DNA of 64,000 bases from Gammaproteobacteria bacterium LSUCC0057 (lineage in GTDB: Bacteria > Pseudomonadota > Gammaproteobacteria > Pseudomonadales > Porticoccaceae). The notes beneath the pieces were generated by a model, which saw only the letters and a program-made list of their open reading frames with translations, was not told where the DNA came from and made no database searches. Below are positions 49,959 to 58,220 of the stretch, one piece after another. Each line of letters begins with the position of its first letter. Position 1 is the stretch's first letter. A program made the translations under genes and the position numbers. The stretch is from positions 817,659 to 881,658 of the forward strand of contig SPIA01000001.1 in NCBI GenBank assembly GCA_004535795.1, in the 5' to 3' direction.

Positions 49959-50849
49959 ATGCAAGATACCAACTTACAGGCGTTTCTGGCGGTGGCCCGC
50001 GAGCATTCGTTCTCACTGGCCGCCGAGCAGCTCCACATCAGCCAGTCGGCGGTGAGCAAGAGAATCGCGCTCCTCGAGCAGCAGCTCGGTGCATCGCTGT
50101 TTGACCGAATCGGCAAACGAGTGATGCTGACCGAGGCCGGCAACGCCATGCTGCCCCACGCCGAGGCGATTTTGCAAGGTTATCGCGATGCCCAACAGGC
50201 GGTGGTCGACCTCGACGGCGTGGTGTGCGGCGAGCTGAGCATTGCCATCAGCCACCACCTCGGACTGCACCGACTACCGCCTCTGCTGCAGCGCTACAAC
50301 CGTAGCTACCCCGAGGTGCGCCTAGCCGTGGAGTTTATGGATTCGGAGCAAGCTTACGCGCGGGTGTTGCGCGGCGATGTCGAGTTGGCGGTTGTGACGC
50401 TGGCCACCGAGCGGCAGGAGCGCTTGGTGGCAGAACCGATCTGGGAGGATCCGCTGCGATTTGTCTGCGCCCGAGACCACCCGTTGGCGAGCGCCAGATC
50501 CCTCGACCTGGCGGCGCTGGCGGCGCAGCCGCTGATTCTGCCGGGAGCGGCGACCAATACCAGCGCGCTGGTGCGCTCGGTATTTAACACCCAGCAGCTA
50601 GTGCTGCAATCGGCGATCTCCACCAACTACTTAGAGACCATCAAGACCATGGTAGCGATCGGCATGGGTTGGAGCTTGCTGCCAGTGACGCTGTGCGGCG
50701 AGCTGCATCAGCTCGAGGTCGACTGCCCAGCCATTGTTCGCCAGCTCGGCTATTTGCACCTCGCCAAACGCTCGCCCTCCAATGCCGCGAAACGCTTTAT
50801 TGCTCTGCTGCAGCAGCAGCGCCGCGACGCCGCGGCGCACGGCGCTTGA
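49959..50849 (+). CDS. LysR-family transcriptional regulator, probable leuCDB regulator
   Basis: A 296-residue LysR-type regulator. The N-terminal winged helix-turn-helix reads FLAVAREHSFSLAAEQLHISQSAVSKRIALLEQQLG (residues about 7-42) and the remainder is the periplasmic-binding-protein-like effector domain. Divergent placement next to leuC, with paired boxes between them, suggests it controls leuCDB, perhaps in response to a leucine-pathway metabolite; the ligand is not readable. Its 3' end overlaps the convergent trmH gene by 53 bases. Confidence 0.93.
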   Translation: MQDTNLQAFLAVAREHSFSLAAEQLHISQSAVSKRIALLEQQLGASLFDRIGKRVMLTEAGNAMLPHAEAILQGYRDAQQAVVDLDGVVCGELSIAISHHLGLHRLPPLLQRYNRSYPEVRLAVEFMDSEQAYARVLRGDVELAVVTLATERQERLVAEPIWEDPLRFVCARDHPLASARSLDLAALAAQPLILPGAATNTSALVRSVFNTQQLVLQSAISTNYLETIKTMVAIGMGWSLLPVTLCGELHQLEVDCPAIVRQLGYLHLAKRSPSNAAKRFIALLQQQRRDAAAHGA

Positions 50850-51513
50850 CCCGCAGGTGCCAACCGCGTTCGGCGACCTCACCGCACTCATCTAGCGCTG
50901 GGTACGGCAGCTGTTTTTCTCTGCAGAAACGGGCCAGCACTGGGTGCAACCACTCAAACAGCGTCTGCTCATACTGCGCGTCGTGCACCACTGGGCGGAC
51001 ATAACAACCGGCCGCCAAGCGCTGTCGGCGCGCCTCGGCGAGAATGATCGCCGCCGCCACCGAGACATTGAAAGATTCCACCATGCCCAACATCGGCACG
51101 GTGATGCGCCGGTCGATAAATGGTGCCGCGGCGGCGCTGACCCCGTCCCTTTCGTTGCCCAACAGCAACGCTGTCGGTCGGGTGTAATCGATACTCTGGT
51201 AGTCGACCGCGTCATCGCTCAGATCGGCGGCAATCACCTGCATACCGGCCTCTCGGCAGGCCTGCAACGGCTCCTCTACGCTGCGGTGGACGAGGGTTTT
51301 AACCCATTTATGCGCCCCCATAGTGGTGCCCTTGTGAGCGCGATAACCGCCCTGCGGGTAGACCGAGTGCACCACCCCAATACCAACCGCGTCACAGGTG
51401 CGGGTGATCGCCGAGAGATTCTGGCCTTTGTGAACTTGATCGGCGACCACAGTGAGGTCGCGCTGGCGGGCGTGAAGCACGGCCAAGACTCGCTGGTAAC
51501 GCTGCGGGGTCAT
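50797..51513 (-). CDS. trmH: tRNA (guanosine(18)-2'-O)-methyltransferase
   Basis: SPOUT-class methyltransferase forming Gm18 in the tRNA D-loop. The 238-residue protein starts MTPQRYQRVLAVLHARQRDLTVVADQVHKGQNLSAI and contains TALLLGNERDGVSAAA and MVESFNVSVAAAIILAEARRQR, motifs 2 and 3 of the knotted AdoMet site. Its C-terminal, basic and alanine-rich tail is encoded within the 53-base overlap with the LysR gene. It starts 3 bases after the stop of the MBL hydrolase gene. Confidence 0.93.
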   Translation of the reverse strand: MTPQRYQRVLAVLHARQRDLTVVADQVHKGQNLSAITRTCDAVGIGVVHSVYPQGGYRAHKGTTMGAHKWVKTLVHRSVEEPLQACREAGMQVIAADLSDDAVDYQSIDYTRPTALLLGNERDGVSAAAAPFIDRRITVPMLGMVESFNVSVAAAIILAEARRQRLAAGCYVRPVVHDAQYEQTLFEWLHPVLARFCREKQLPYPALDECGEVAERGWHLRVKRRAPRRRGAAAAAEQ

Positions 51514-51516
51514 GAG

Positions 51517-52578
51517 CTATCCGTTAGCTCGATACCAGTTGACGCCGTGTGGGTCGGTGGTGACGGCGAGATCACCGGCTGCCAGCAGGTAGTTCATATT
51601 GGCCTGGCTCTCGCTCAACGCCATAATCAAATTGTGGTTGCCTATTTCACTCTTAAATAAGATATCAAACAGATCCATAGCCCGCAGCGGTTGCAACGCG
51701 GCGCGCTGGCGAATCGCCGCAAAAGCGGCGTGATGCTCGTCAATTAAATGTTGTAAACGGGCCTTGGCACCGCGAAATGGCAGGCCATGTGAAGGCAGCA
51801 CCAGCACATCGGCCGGCAGTAGCTCTCGCAACTTTTCACAGGAGGCGAGCCAGCGCCGCAGCGGATTCTCCTTTGGCTCCAGCGGCCAGACCCCGACAAT
51901 CGAGCTGATAGTTGGCAGCAGCTGGTCGCCAGAGATGAACAGCTTATCTGCCTCACTGTAGAGGCAGACATGCTCCGGAGAGTGGCCCTCGCCGATCACG
52001 ACCCGCCAGCGGCGACCGCCGATCGCCAAATAATCATCCTCGTGCAAGCGGTTAAACACTCGCGGCAAGCTTCGAATCATCTGTTTAAAGCCACCAAAGC
52101 GACCGCGGTAGTAGTCGATCTGGTCTTCGTTGCAGCCCATCGCCCGGTAAAAATCCAGCGCCTCAGGCGGCGCGTTGCGCATGGAATCAGCCATCAGCGT
52201 CTGGCACATAAAAAACTCGCTGCGCGACATATAAAACTGAGCGCCACTGCGCTCGCAGATCCAGCCGGCCAAGCCGACGTGATCGGGGTGCAAGTGAGTG
52301 CAAATCACCCCATTCACCGGCTTCTCACTACCGCACAGCTCGGCGGCGTGGCGCCACACCGAGCGCCAGACCTCCATACCTTTGTCGGTAGCCATGCCGG
52401 TATCGACGATATACCAGCCGTCCTCATCTTCCAGCAGCCACAGGTTGATGTGGTCAATACCGCCGGGAATCGGCATCCGCACCCAGTAGACGCCGGGCGC
52501 CACCGCGGTAAAGTTACCGGTTTCCGGCGGCTGTGAAAAAGGGTAATCCAAATCGGGGCGAGGCAGGTGTACCGCCAT
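51517..52578 (-). CDS. MBL-fold metallo-hydrolase
   Basis: A 353-residue metallo-beta-lactamase-fold protein. Metal motif THLHPDH at residues 94-100 (H95, H97, D99, H100), with later ligands in GEGHSPEH near 207 and SGDQLLP. Similar proteins are annotated as hydrolases of thioesters or glutathione conjugates, but the substrate is unknown. The ~130-residue C-terminal helical part after GDQLLPTISS is typical of the MBL group with a winged-helix-like tail. ATG 52578 is chosen for AAGGAG 9 bases before it over an upstream ATG at 52620. Confidence 0.87.
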   Translation of the reverse strand: MAVHLPRPDLDYPFSQPPETGNFTAVAPGVYWVRMPIPGGIDHINLWLLEDEDGWYIVDTGMATDKGMEVWRSVWRHAAELCGSEKPVNGVICTHLHPDHVGLAGWICERSGAQFYMSRSEFFMCQTLMADSMRNAPPEALDFYRAMGCNEDQIDYYRGRFGGFKQMIRSLPRVFNRLHEDDYLAIGGRRWRVVIGEGHSPEHVCLYSEADKLFISGDQLLPTISSIVGVWPLEPKENPLRRWLASCEKLRELLPADVLVLPSHGLPFRGAKARLQHLIDEHHAAFAAIRQRAALQPLRAMDLFDILFKSEIGNHNLIMALSESQANMNYLLAAGDLAVTTDPHGVNWYRANG

Positions 52579-52773
52579 GGTCGTGTTCTCCTTGTGCCAG
52601 CTGGCAGAATGGTGGTGCAAGAATAACAGATAGCGCAGCCGCCATCAGGCAGTGGCCCTGTCCAGTGTGAACCGCTGGCCGCACAAAGTGGTGCTGAGCG
52701 CTTGCTCAACCGACCAGAATAGTTACTCTAGTCAGCTACTAGCCACCCGAGTGCAACAGCGAGGAGCACCCCC

Positions 52774-53301
52774 ATGATTGCCGACTTAGCCGACAGGCGC
52801 CCACAACTCGACCCCGATACCTTCGTCGCCAGCAACGCCACAGTCGTCGGCTCGGTGACACTGCACGCCGGCGCCAGCGTCTGGTTCAATGCGGTCATCC
52901 GCGGCGATGCCGAACAGATCACCATCGGTAGCAACAGCAATATCCAAGACGGTGCGGTGGTGCACGCCGACCACGGCTCGCCGACGGTGATTGGCAGCAA
53001 CGTCACCATCGGCCACCAAGCGACTGTGCACGGCTGCACAGTCGGCGACAACGCCCTGATCGGCATCAACGCGGTGGTGCTCAACAACGCCGTGGTTGGC
53101 GCCAATTCGGTGATCGGCGCCAACAGCTTGGTGCCTGAGGGCATGGTGATCCCCGAGGGCTCACTGGTAATGGGTTCGCCGGCCAAAGTGAAACGCCCGT
53201 TGAGCGAGCGCGAGATCGGTTTCTTGGCGCTGTCAGCACAACACTACGCCGACAACGGCCGCCGCTTTAAAGCTGACATGGTGGTGCGCAGCGACGAGTA
53301 A
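52774..53301 (+). CDS. Gamma-carbonic-anhydrase-like hexapeptide protein
   Basis: A 175-residue left-handed beta-helix protein like E. coli YrdA/PaaY. Hexapeptide repeats run from about residue 20 to 140; the metal-ligand histidines are in VVHADHGSPT and IGHQATVHGC. Family members include carbonic anhydrases and thioesterase-like or inactive proteins, so catalysis cannot be assumed. GAGGAG lies 7 bases before ATG 52774. Stops of this gene and the convergent HupE-like gene are 3 bases apart. Confidence 0.9.
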   Translation: MIADLADRRPQLDPDTFVASNATVVGSVTLHAGASVWFNAVIRGDAEQITIGSNSNIQDGAVVHADHGSPTVIGSNVTIGHQATVHGCTVGDNALIGINAVVLNNAVVGANSVIGANSLVPEGMVIPEGSLVMGSPAKVKRPLSEREIGFLALSAQHYADNGRRFKADMVVRSDE

Positions 53302-53304
53302 TCG

Positions 53305-54387
53305 CTAGCCCAGCAGTGTCGGCCAACCCGGGAACTGCGCCAACCGTTCAAACACCCACAGCGCCGCCAAGCTACCGGTGGCGTAAAGCGCCAGCGCGCG
53401 CACCGCTCCCTGTGGCGGCTGCGTCAGCAGCTGTCTGACGCCGGCCGTGGCAGGCTTGGCGGCGGCGCCGACGCGGGCCACTAGAGCCGCGGCCGCGAAA
53501 AGCACCATCAGCGCGGCGATGAATAACAGCTGGCCGAGTTCAACGCCCAAATTAAAGCCGAGCAGCGCGGTAATAAACTGTTGTTCTGGCAGCCCTATCT
53601 CTTGCAGTACCGCGGCAAAGCCAAAGCCGTGCAACAGGCCAAAGGCAACCGAAACCAGCAGCGGTTGACGGTAGGTGAGCGAATCGCGCTGCTGGCGCGC
53701 CAGCTCCACCGCCAGAAACAGCACACTCAGCGCAATCACCGCCTCCACCGGCGCTATCGGCAGCCGCACCCAATCCACCGCAGCCAGGGCTAGAGTCGCC
53801 GAGTGGGCTGCGGTAAAACCGGTGATGGTCAGCAACAGCCGACGCCAATTGGGTAGCGTCAACAGCACCAAGCAGCTGACAAACAACAGGTGATCGATAC
53901 CCTTCCAGATATGCTCGACACCCAATACCAGATAGTCGCGCAGCACATTGGCGGAGATCGCTCGCCCAGAGAGCTGCCAGCTGAGCTGGTCGGGGCGCAG
54001 CAACTCGGCCATCAAGACGCTGCCATCGGCGCCGGTAAAGCGAAACAGGGTAAACAAACCGGGGTTGGCTTGTGGGTAGTGCAGCGCCAGCGTCTGCCCC
54101 TTCAGCGGCGTCGTACAGACCACAATGCCGCGCTGGGTGCGGCTATCACTGCGGTACTCGCTACGCTCGCTCTGCCAGCGGCACGGCTGCGGCAACACCA
54201 GTGCCGGCGGTTGGGTTAGGCGGCCGCTGTTGGGTACTTTGAACAACACTTGGTAACGCGGCTGCTGGCTGTCATCGCTGCCCAGCGCGGTGAGGCTGAC
54301 CAACACCGGACGGGCGTCGTCGGCGACGCCGTGGGCCGACCAGCCGAGCCAACTCAGCAGCAACAGAACAAAGAGACTAAGGCGCAT
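53305..54387 (-). CDS. HupE/UreJ-2 family membrane protein
   Basis: A 360-residue protein: signal peptide (about 1-20), an extracytoplasmic beta-rich domain of about 130 residues, then six or so membrane helices of the HupE/UreJ-2 family. Conserved elements seen are VLGVEHIWKGIDHLLFV near residue 152 and LLHGFGFAAVLQEIGLP near 250. HupE/UreJ proteins are nickel or cobalt transporters beside hydrogenases or ureases; neither is in this window, so the substrate is open. ATG 54387 is 11 bases inside the upstream PPIase gene, so translation is coupled; the frame continues 5' but that part is a shadow. Confidence 0.85.
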   Translation of the reverse strand: MRLSLFVLLLLSWLGWSAHGVADDARPVLVSLTALGSDDSQQPRYQVLFKVPNSGRLTQPPALVLPQPCRWQSERSEYRSDSRTQRGIVVCTTPLKGQTLALHYPQANPGLFTLFRFTGADGSVLMAELLRPDQLSWQLSGRAISANVLRDYLVLGVEHIWKGIDHLLFVSCLVLLTLPNWRRLLLTITGFTAAHSATLALAAVDWVRLPIAPVEAVIALSVLFLAVELARQQRDSLTYRQPLLVSVAFGLLHGFGFAAVLQEIGLPEQQFITALLGFNLGVELGQLLFIAALMVLFAAAALVARVGAAAKPATAGVRQLLTQPPQGAVRALALYATGSLAALWVFERLAQFPGWPTLLG

Positions 54388-55276
54388 AGCGGTAGTCAAT
54401 AGCGTATTGTTGGATGATGGCGTCAATGGCGCGCTGCTGCAGCTCGCTCTCCTGCTCGCGACGCATGTCGCTGGCCACTTGCGCCGCCACCTCGGCAAAC
54501 GCTGGCAACTGGCTCGGCTGAAAATGGCTGACTAAAAACAGGTGCCATCCATAGGCGGATTCGATCGGGCCGAACCACTGCTGCAGTGGCAGCTGTTGGC
54601 CGGCCAAGCCTTCAAATAAGCGGCTGGCAGCGGCGCTGCCGAAGTGGCTGGCGATCACCTGCTGGCTCTTTTCAATGTAGTTTTTATGGAACGGAAAATA
54701 GTCACCGCGCCCCAGCGCAGCGGCAAAATCGAGCGGCTGCAGCTCCAGTTGCGCCAGCTCGCGCTGCGCCATCTGGCGGGCGTCGCCGTGCCGCTCGCGA
54801 TCAAAAAAGATATGGGTTAGGGTCAGTTCGGCGGGCTGGCGATACTGCTGCTGGCGCTGTTGAAAGAAGGTTTGCAGCTGCTGCTCGCTCGGCGATTGCT
54901 CGAACTCGCTGAGCCCGCGGGTAATAAACTCCAGCTTCTGAACCATGCGCCGGCGGATAATATAATCCTCTCGATCCATACCTAGCTTCAGCGCCTCGCG
55001 GTAGAGCACCTCTTCGCGGATATACTCATCGATCAGCGTCTGGCGCGGTTGCGCGGCCATCGCCGCCAACTCGGCGCGAAAGCGCGGCGGGTCAAACTGC
55101 TTGGCGCGAAACTGCATAAAACTGACCAGTGCCGCCTCATCGACGACGATCTGTTGCTCAAGCTGCTCGCCACTGCGGGCGTCAAGCCAGCTGTAGAGTG
55201 CAAAAAACAGACCGCCGATCAGCAGAAAATGCAGCAGCGGTTCGCGCCACCAACGAGTTTTAGGGTTTGCAGACAT
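54377..55276 (-). CDS. Membrane-anchored PpiC-type peptidyl-prolyl isomerase
   Basis: A 299-residue protein with an N-terminal membrane anchor (about 15-32) and a periplasmic chaperone-isomerase body. SurA-like N-domain helices (DEYIREEVLYREALKLGMDREDYIIRRRM) precede a parvulin-like region (AELTLTHIFFDRER, ending GYHLFLV-like GWHLFLVSHFQPSQLP). ATG 55276 is chosen since GAGGAG lies 5 bases before it; GTG 55282 lies too close to that ribosome site. It overlaps the HupE-like gene, implying that it folds or accompanies that protein. Isomerase activity is not certain. Confidence 0.82.
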   Translation of the reverse strand: MSANPKTRWWREPLLHFLLIGGLFFALYSWLDARSGEQLEQQIVVDEAALVSFMQFRAKQFDPPRFRAELAAMAAQPRQTLIDEYIREEVLYREALKLGMDREDYIIRRRMVQKLEFITRGLSEFEQSPSEQQLQTFFQQRQQQYRQPAELTLTHIFFDRERHGDARQMAQRELAQLELQPLDFAAALGRGDYFPFHKNYIEKSQQVIASHFGSAAASRLFEGLAGQQLPLQQWFGPIESAYGWHLFLVSHFQPSQLPAFAEVAAQVASDMRREQESELQQRAIDAIIQQYAIDYRYAP

Positions 55277-55305
55277 AGCCACTCCTCGACAACTAGGCGG
55301 GTAAT

Positions 55306-56643
55306 TTACAGGCCGATAGCGACAAAAGCCAACCCCGCCAGCAGCGCCGCCAGGAGCGCGTAAGGCAACTGACTGAGCGCATGCTCCATCACCCCGCAGC
55401 CAGCACTCTGCGCCACCAGTGCGGTGGAGTCACTGTAAAAGCAGGCGTGCGAGCCAAAACTACTGGCTGACAGCAGCGCGCCTATCAACAGCGCCGGTTC
55501 GACCCCCATCGCCGCACCTAGCGGCATCACAATGGGGATGGCGATAGCGAAGACCCCCCAGGAGGAGCCGGTGGCAAAGCAGATTGCCGCCATGGTCAAA
55601 AATACAATCAGCGGCAGCAGCAGCGGCGTCATCAGTGGCTGCACTGACTCGATGACGTAGAGTGACAATCCCAGCTGGTCGTTGACGCTTTTAAACATAA
55701 AAGCAAAAAACACTATCGCCAACGGCGCCATCATCATCTTAAAGCCATCCATGCAGGCGTCCAGGGCATCGCGCAAATTGATCAAGCGCCGTGCAATTAG
55801 ATAGGGAATTGTCAGCGCCAGCGTCACCATTACCCCCTTAAGCAGGTCGATATCAAATGCCCAAGAGAAGCCGATTAGCGCCAGCAGCGGCAACAAAAAA
55901 GCCCACAAGTCGCTGCGCTGCTCACCGCGCTCTTCGATCTCAGCGACCGGTGTCAGCGCCAAACGACCGCTGGCGGCGGCAGCCTCGGCGCGGCGCATCG
56001 CCCCCCACAGCGGCACACGGCCAATAACCACTAAGGGCACCAGCAGCATCGCGATCCAGGCGTAAAACATATAGGGGATAGCAGTGATATAGAGCGCCAG
56101 CCCCTCGCCGCTGGCGGCCGCCCCGCTCTGCTCTAACAGCGCGGCAAAAAAGACCGCCCAGGTGGAGATAGGCACAATCACACAGACCGGCGCCGCGGTG
56201 GAGTCGACGACATAAGAGAGCATCGAGCGCGACACTCGATAGCGGTCGGTGACCTTTTTCATGGACGCGCTGATAGCGATGGCGTTGAGGTAGTCGTCGA
56301 TAAAAATAATAATGCCGAGCAACCAAGTGACCAGCAGCGCGCGCCGCCGGGTGTTGGCGTGTTCGGCCAGACGGTTGGCAAAAGCGGTGGCGGCACCGGT
56401 GCGAATCAACAGAAAGATCAGACTGCCCATCAAGCCGCACACGGCGATCACCCAAGCGACCGTCTCATCCTGCAGCGTGGCGGTTGTCAGTGCGGCAAAA
56501 TTACCGATCAACTCGCCGCTGTCGAGCATCGCCAGCCCTACTATCACCCCACATATCAAGGCGATCGCCGGCCGGTGTAACCACAGCGCCACCACGACCA
56601 CCAAGGCTGTCGGCAGCAGACTCCAAGCAGCATAATGTTCCAT
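55306..56643 (-). CDS. Na+/H+ antiporter, NhaC family
   Basis: A 445-residue polytopic membrane protein of the NhaC superfamily. About ten to twelve helices are visible; GIIIFIDDYLNAIAISASM near residue 110 is the family's membrane motif with paired aspartates, and SGALLPVC-type segment STAAPVCVIVPISTWAVFF and ATGSSWGVFAIAIPIVMPLG follow. The ion exchanged could be Na+ or an organic cation pair. It is upstream of the PPIase gene by 29 bases on the same strand, so they may be co-transcribed. Confidence 0.9.
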   Translation of the reverse strand: MEHYAAWSLLPTALVVVVALWLHRPAIALICGVIVGLAMLDSGELIGNFAALTTATLQDETVAWVIAVCGLMGSLIFLLIRTGAATAFANRLAEHANTRRRALLVTWLLGIIIFIDDYLNAIAISASMKKVTDRYRVSRSMLSYVVDSTAAPVCVIVPISTWAVFFAALLEQSGAAASGEGLALYITAIPYMFYAWIAMLLVPLVVIGRVPLWGAMRRAEAAAASGRLALTPVAEIEERGEQRSDLWAFLLPLLALIGFSWAFDIDLLKGVMVTLALTIPYLIARRLINLRDALDACMDGFKMMMAPLAIVFFAFMFKSVNDQLGLSLYVIESVQPLMTPLLLPLIVFLTMAAICFATGSSWGVFAIAIPIVMPLGAAMGVEPALLIGALLSASSFGSHACFYSDSTALVAQSAGCGVMEHALSQLPYALLAALLAGLAFVAIGL

Positions 56644-56715
56644 CGACCACTCCGTGCGCGCCAGCGCCTCTGTAATGTCAGTTACTCAAAAATGGTGGCT
56701 GACTGCCAGCACAGC

Positions 56716-57210
56716 TCAATTGTCAGCCACTGCTCGGTGCAGCGCGGCATAGGCCTCGATGACAGCGCTCGGCGCCTGCACCAGCTCGACCAACACACCC
56801 TGCGAGCTGAGCGGAAACTCATCATTGCCCTTGGGGTGGATAAAACAGACGTCGTGGCCGGCGGCACCGGCGCGAATGCCCCCTGGGGCAAAGCGTACAC
56901 CGCGCTCGCGCAGCCACTGGTGGGCGGCGTGAATATCGTCAACCCAGAGACCGACATGGTTGAGCGGTGGCGTGTCGACCCGCGGCTTACGCGCGGCGTC
57001 TAGAGGCTGCATCAGGTCGACCTCGACAGCAAACGGGCCGCTGCCCAATTCGCAGATATCTTCGTCGACATTCTCTGATTCGCTGACAAAAGTGGAGCGG
57101 TAACGCAGCCCCAGCAGCTCAACCCAGAACTGCGACAGCTGGCTTTTGTCTGGGCCGCCAACGGCAATTTGTTGTAATCCGAGCACCTGAAAGGGGCGTG
57201 ACTCACTCAT
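56716..57210 (-). CDS. VOC (glyoxalase-like) superfamily protein
   Basis: A 164-residue vicinal-oxygen-chelate protein. The two beta-alpha-beta-beta-beta halves are visible: [28 protein letters not shown] and [27 protein letters not shown], with [21 protein letters not shown] supplying the last metal ligand. It resembles methylmalonyl-CoA epimerase and glyoxalase I proteins, but I cannot pick a substrate. It follows the DHH gene by 32 AT-rich bases and may be the last gene of the cysC-sat transcript. Confidence 0.87.
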   Translation of the reverse strand: MSESRPFQVLGLQQIAVGGPDKSQLSQFWVELLGLRYRSTFVSESENVDEDICELGSGPFAVEVDLMQPLDAARKPRVDTPPLNHVGLWVDDIHAAHQWLRERGVRFAPGGIRAGAAGHDVCFIHPKGNDEFPLSSQGVLVELVQAPSAVIEAYAALHRAVADN

Positions 57211-57242
57211 AACTCAATCCTATAATTTGGTTTATATAGTAT

Positions 57243-58214
57243 CTATAAAGCATTGAAATGGGTTGATAGTTTTTCGATAAATTGTGTTTTTTCTGCCTCT
57301 GGCAAAACATTGATACCGGCTGCAGCAGCGCGCCCACCACCACCGGCGAACTGCTGGCAGAGCTCAACCGCGCCGCGCGGTTGTGCCCGCGGCGCGCGAA
57401 CGCTGACCAGATAACCACCCTCTCGCTCGGTCAACAGCGCGATCGCCTGGTGCGGATTGTCGCGCGCCAACTGGTTGGCCCAGACACCGCTGATACGGCG
57501 CGCCCAAGCCCGGTTGGGCAGCTGCTTGACGATGCCGATGTCGCTGTGCAGCAGCGTCTTCGCCTCCGCCAAAGCGGCGCTGTCGGCGGCGCGCCCCTCG
57601 CGCAGTGCAGCGATAAACGGTGGATTGGCTGCCAACAGCGCCAGCGGTGAGCTGAACGGTGACATCTGGCGGTAGAGATCGGCCGGATCGAAGTGCAGAT
57701 CAGCCAGCGATTCACCGTAGCCGTTGTAGTTAAGCAACTCACCAAGCTCACACAGCGCGGCCCTCTCTGCCTGGCTGAGGCCGATCTGCGCCGCCAGCCG
57801 CGCCGCGCTCTGATGCAGATTGTCGCCGTAGGCGCCGACCACCGCCCAGGGCGCATAGCGTCCGCGCAGGTAACCGTTGACCAACAGACTGGTGCAGACC
57901 TCGGGAGACTCGTTGATGAGGCTGAGCAGGCGACTGGAGTGCGGCAGCTGGCCAGCGAAGTGGTGGTCGCAGTAGAACACTTCGGCCTCAACGGCCAGAA
58001 GCTGCTCCAGCGCGGTGCGGTTCTTGTCTAGCGACAGGTCAAGTACGGCAACACGATCACCGGACGCGGCGCGCTGCTGTACCACCCGCTGCAGCAGTGC
58101 GATATCGCGCTTGATACCGGTGATCAGCTGCGCCGCGCGTGGCTCGGCAAGGCGCAACTGCAACAACGCGGTGATGCCATCGGCATCGCCGTTAAAGACA
58201 TCAAAGTCGGCCAT
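57243..58214 (-). CDS. DHH/DHHA1-family phosphoesterase
   Basis: A 323-residue protein with a DHH catalytic domain and a C-terminal DHHA1 substrate-binding domain. Metal motifs are FNGDADG at residues 7-13, AVLDLSLDKN near 57 and YCDHHFAG near 83; the DHHA1 signature GGGGRAAAAGIN is near 295. The DHH family includes nanoRNases and pAp phosphatases (NrnA). Its start lies 6 bases after the sat stop, so it is in an operon with the PAPS-forming enzymes; removing the PAP by-product of sulfate reduction is an attractive role, but inferred. Other oligonucleotide or small phosphoester substrates remain possible. Confidence 0.86.
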   Translation of the reverse strand: MADFDVFNGDADGITALLQLRLAEPRAAQLITGIKRDIALLQRVVQQRAASGDRVAVLDLSLDKNRTALEQLLAVEAEVFYCDHHFAGQLPHSSRLLSLINESPEVCTSLLVNGYLRGRYAPWAVVGAYGDNLHQSAARLAAQIGLSQAERAALCELGELLNYNGYGESLADLHFDPADLYRQMSPFSSPLALLAANPPFIAALREGRAADSAALAEAKTLLHSDIGIVKQLPNRAWARRISGVWANQLARDNPHQAIALLTEREGGYLVSVRAPRAQPRGAVELCQQFAGGGGRAAAAGINVLPEAEKTQFIEKLSTHFNAL

Positions 58215-58220
58215 AAGCAG

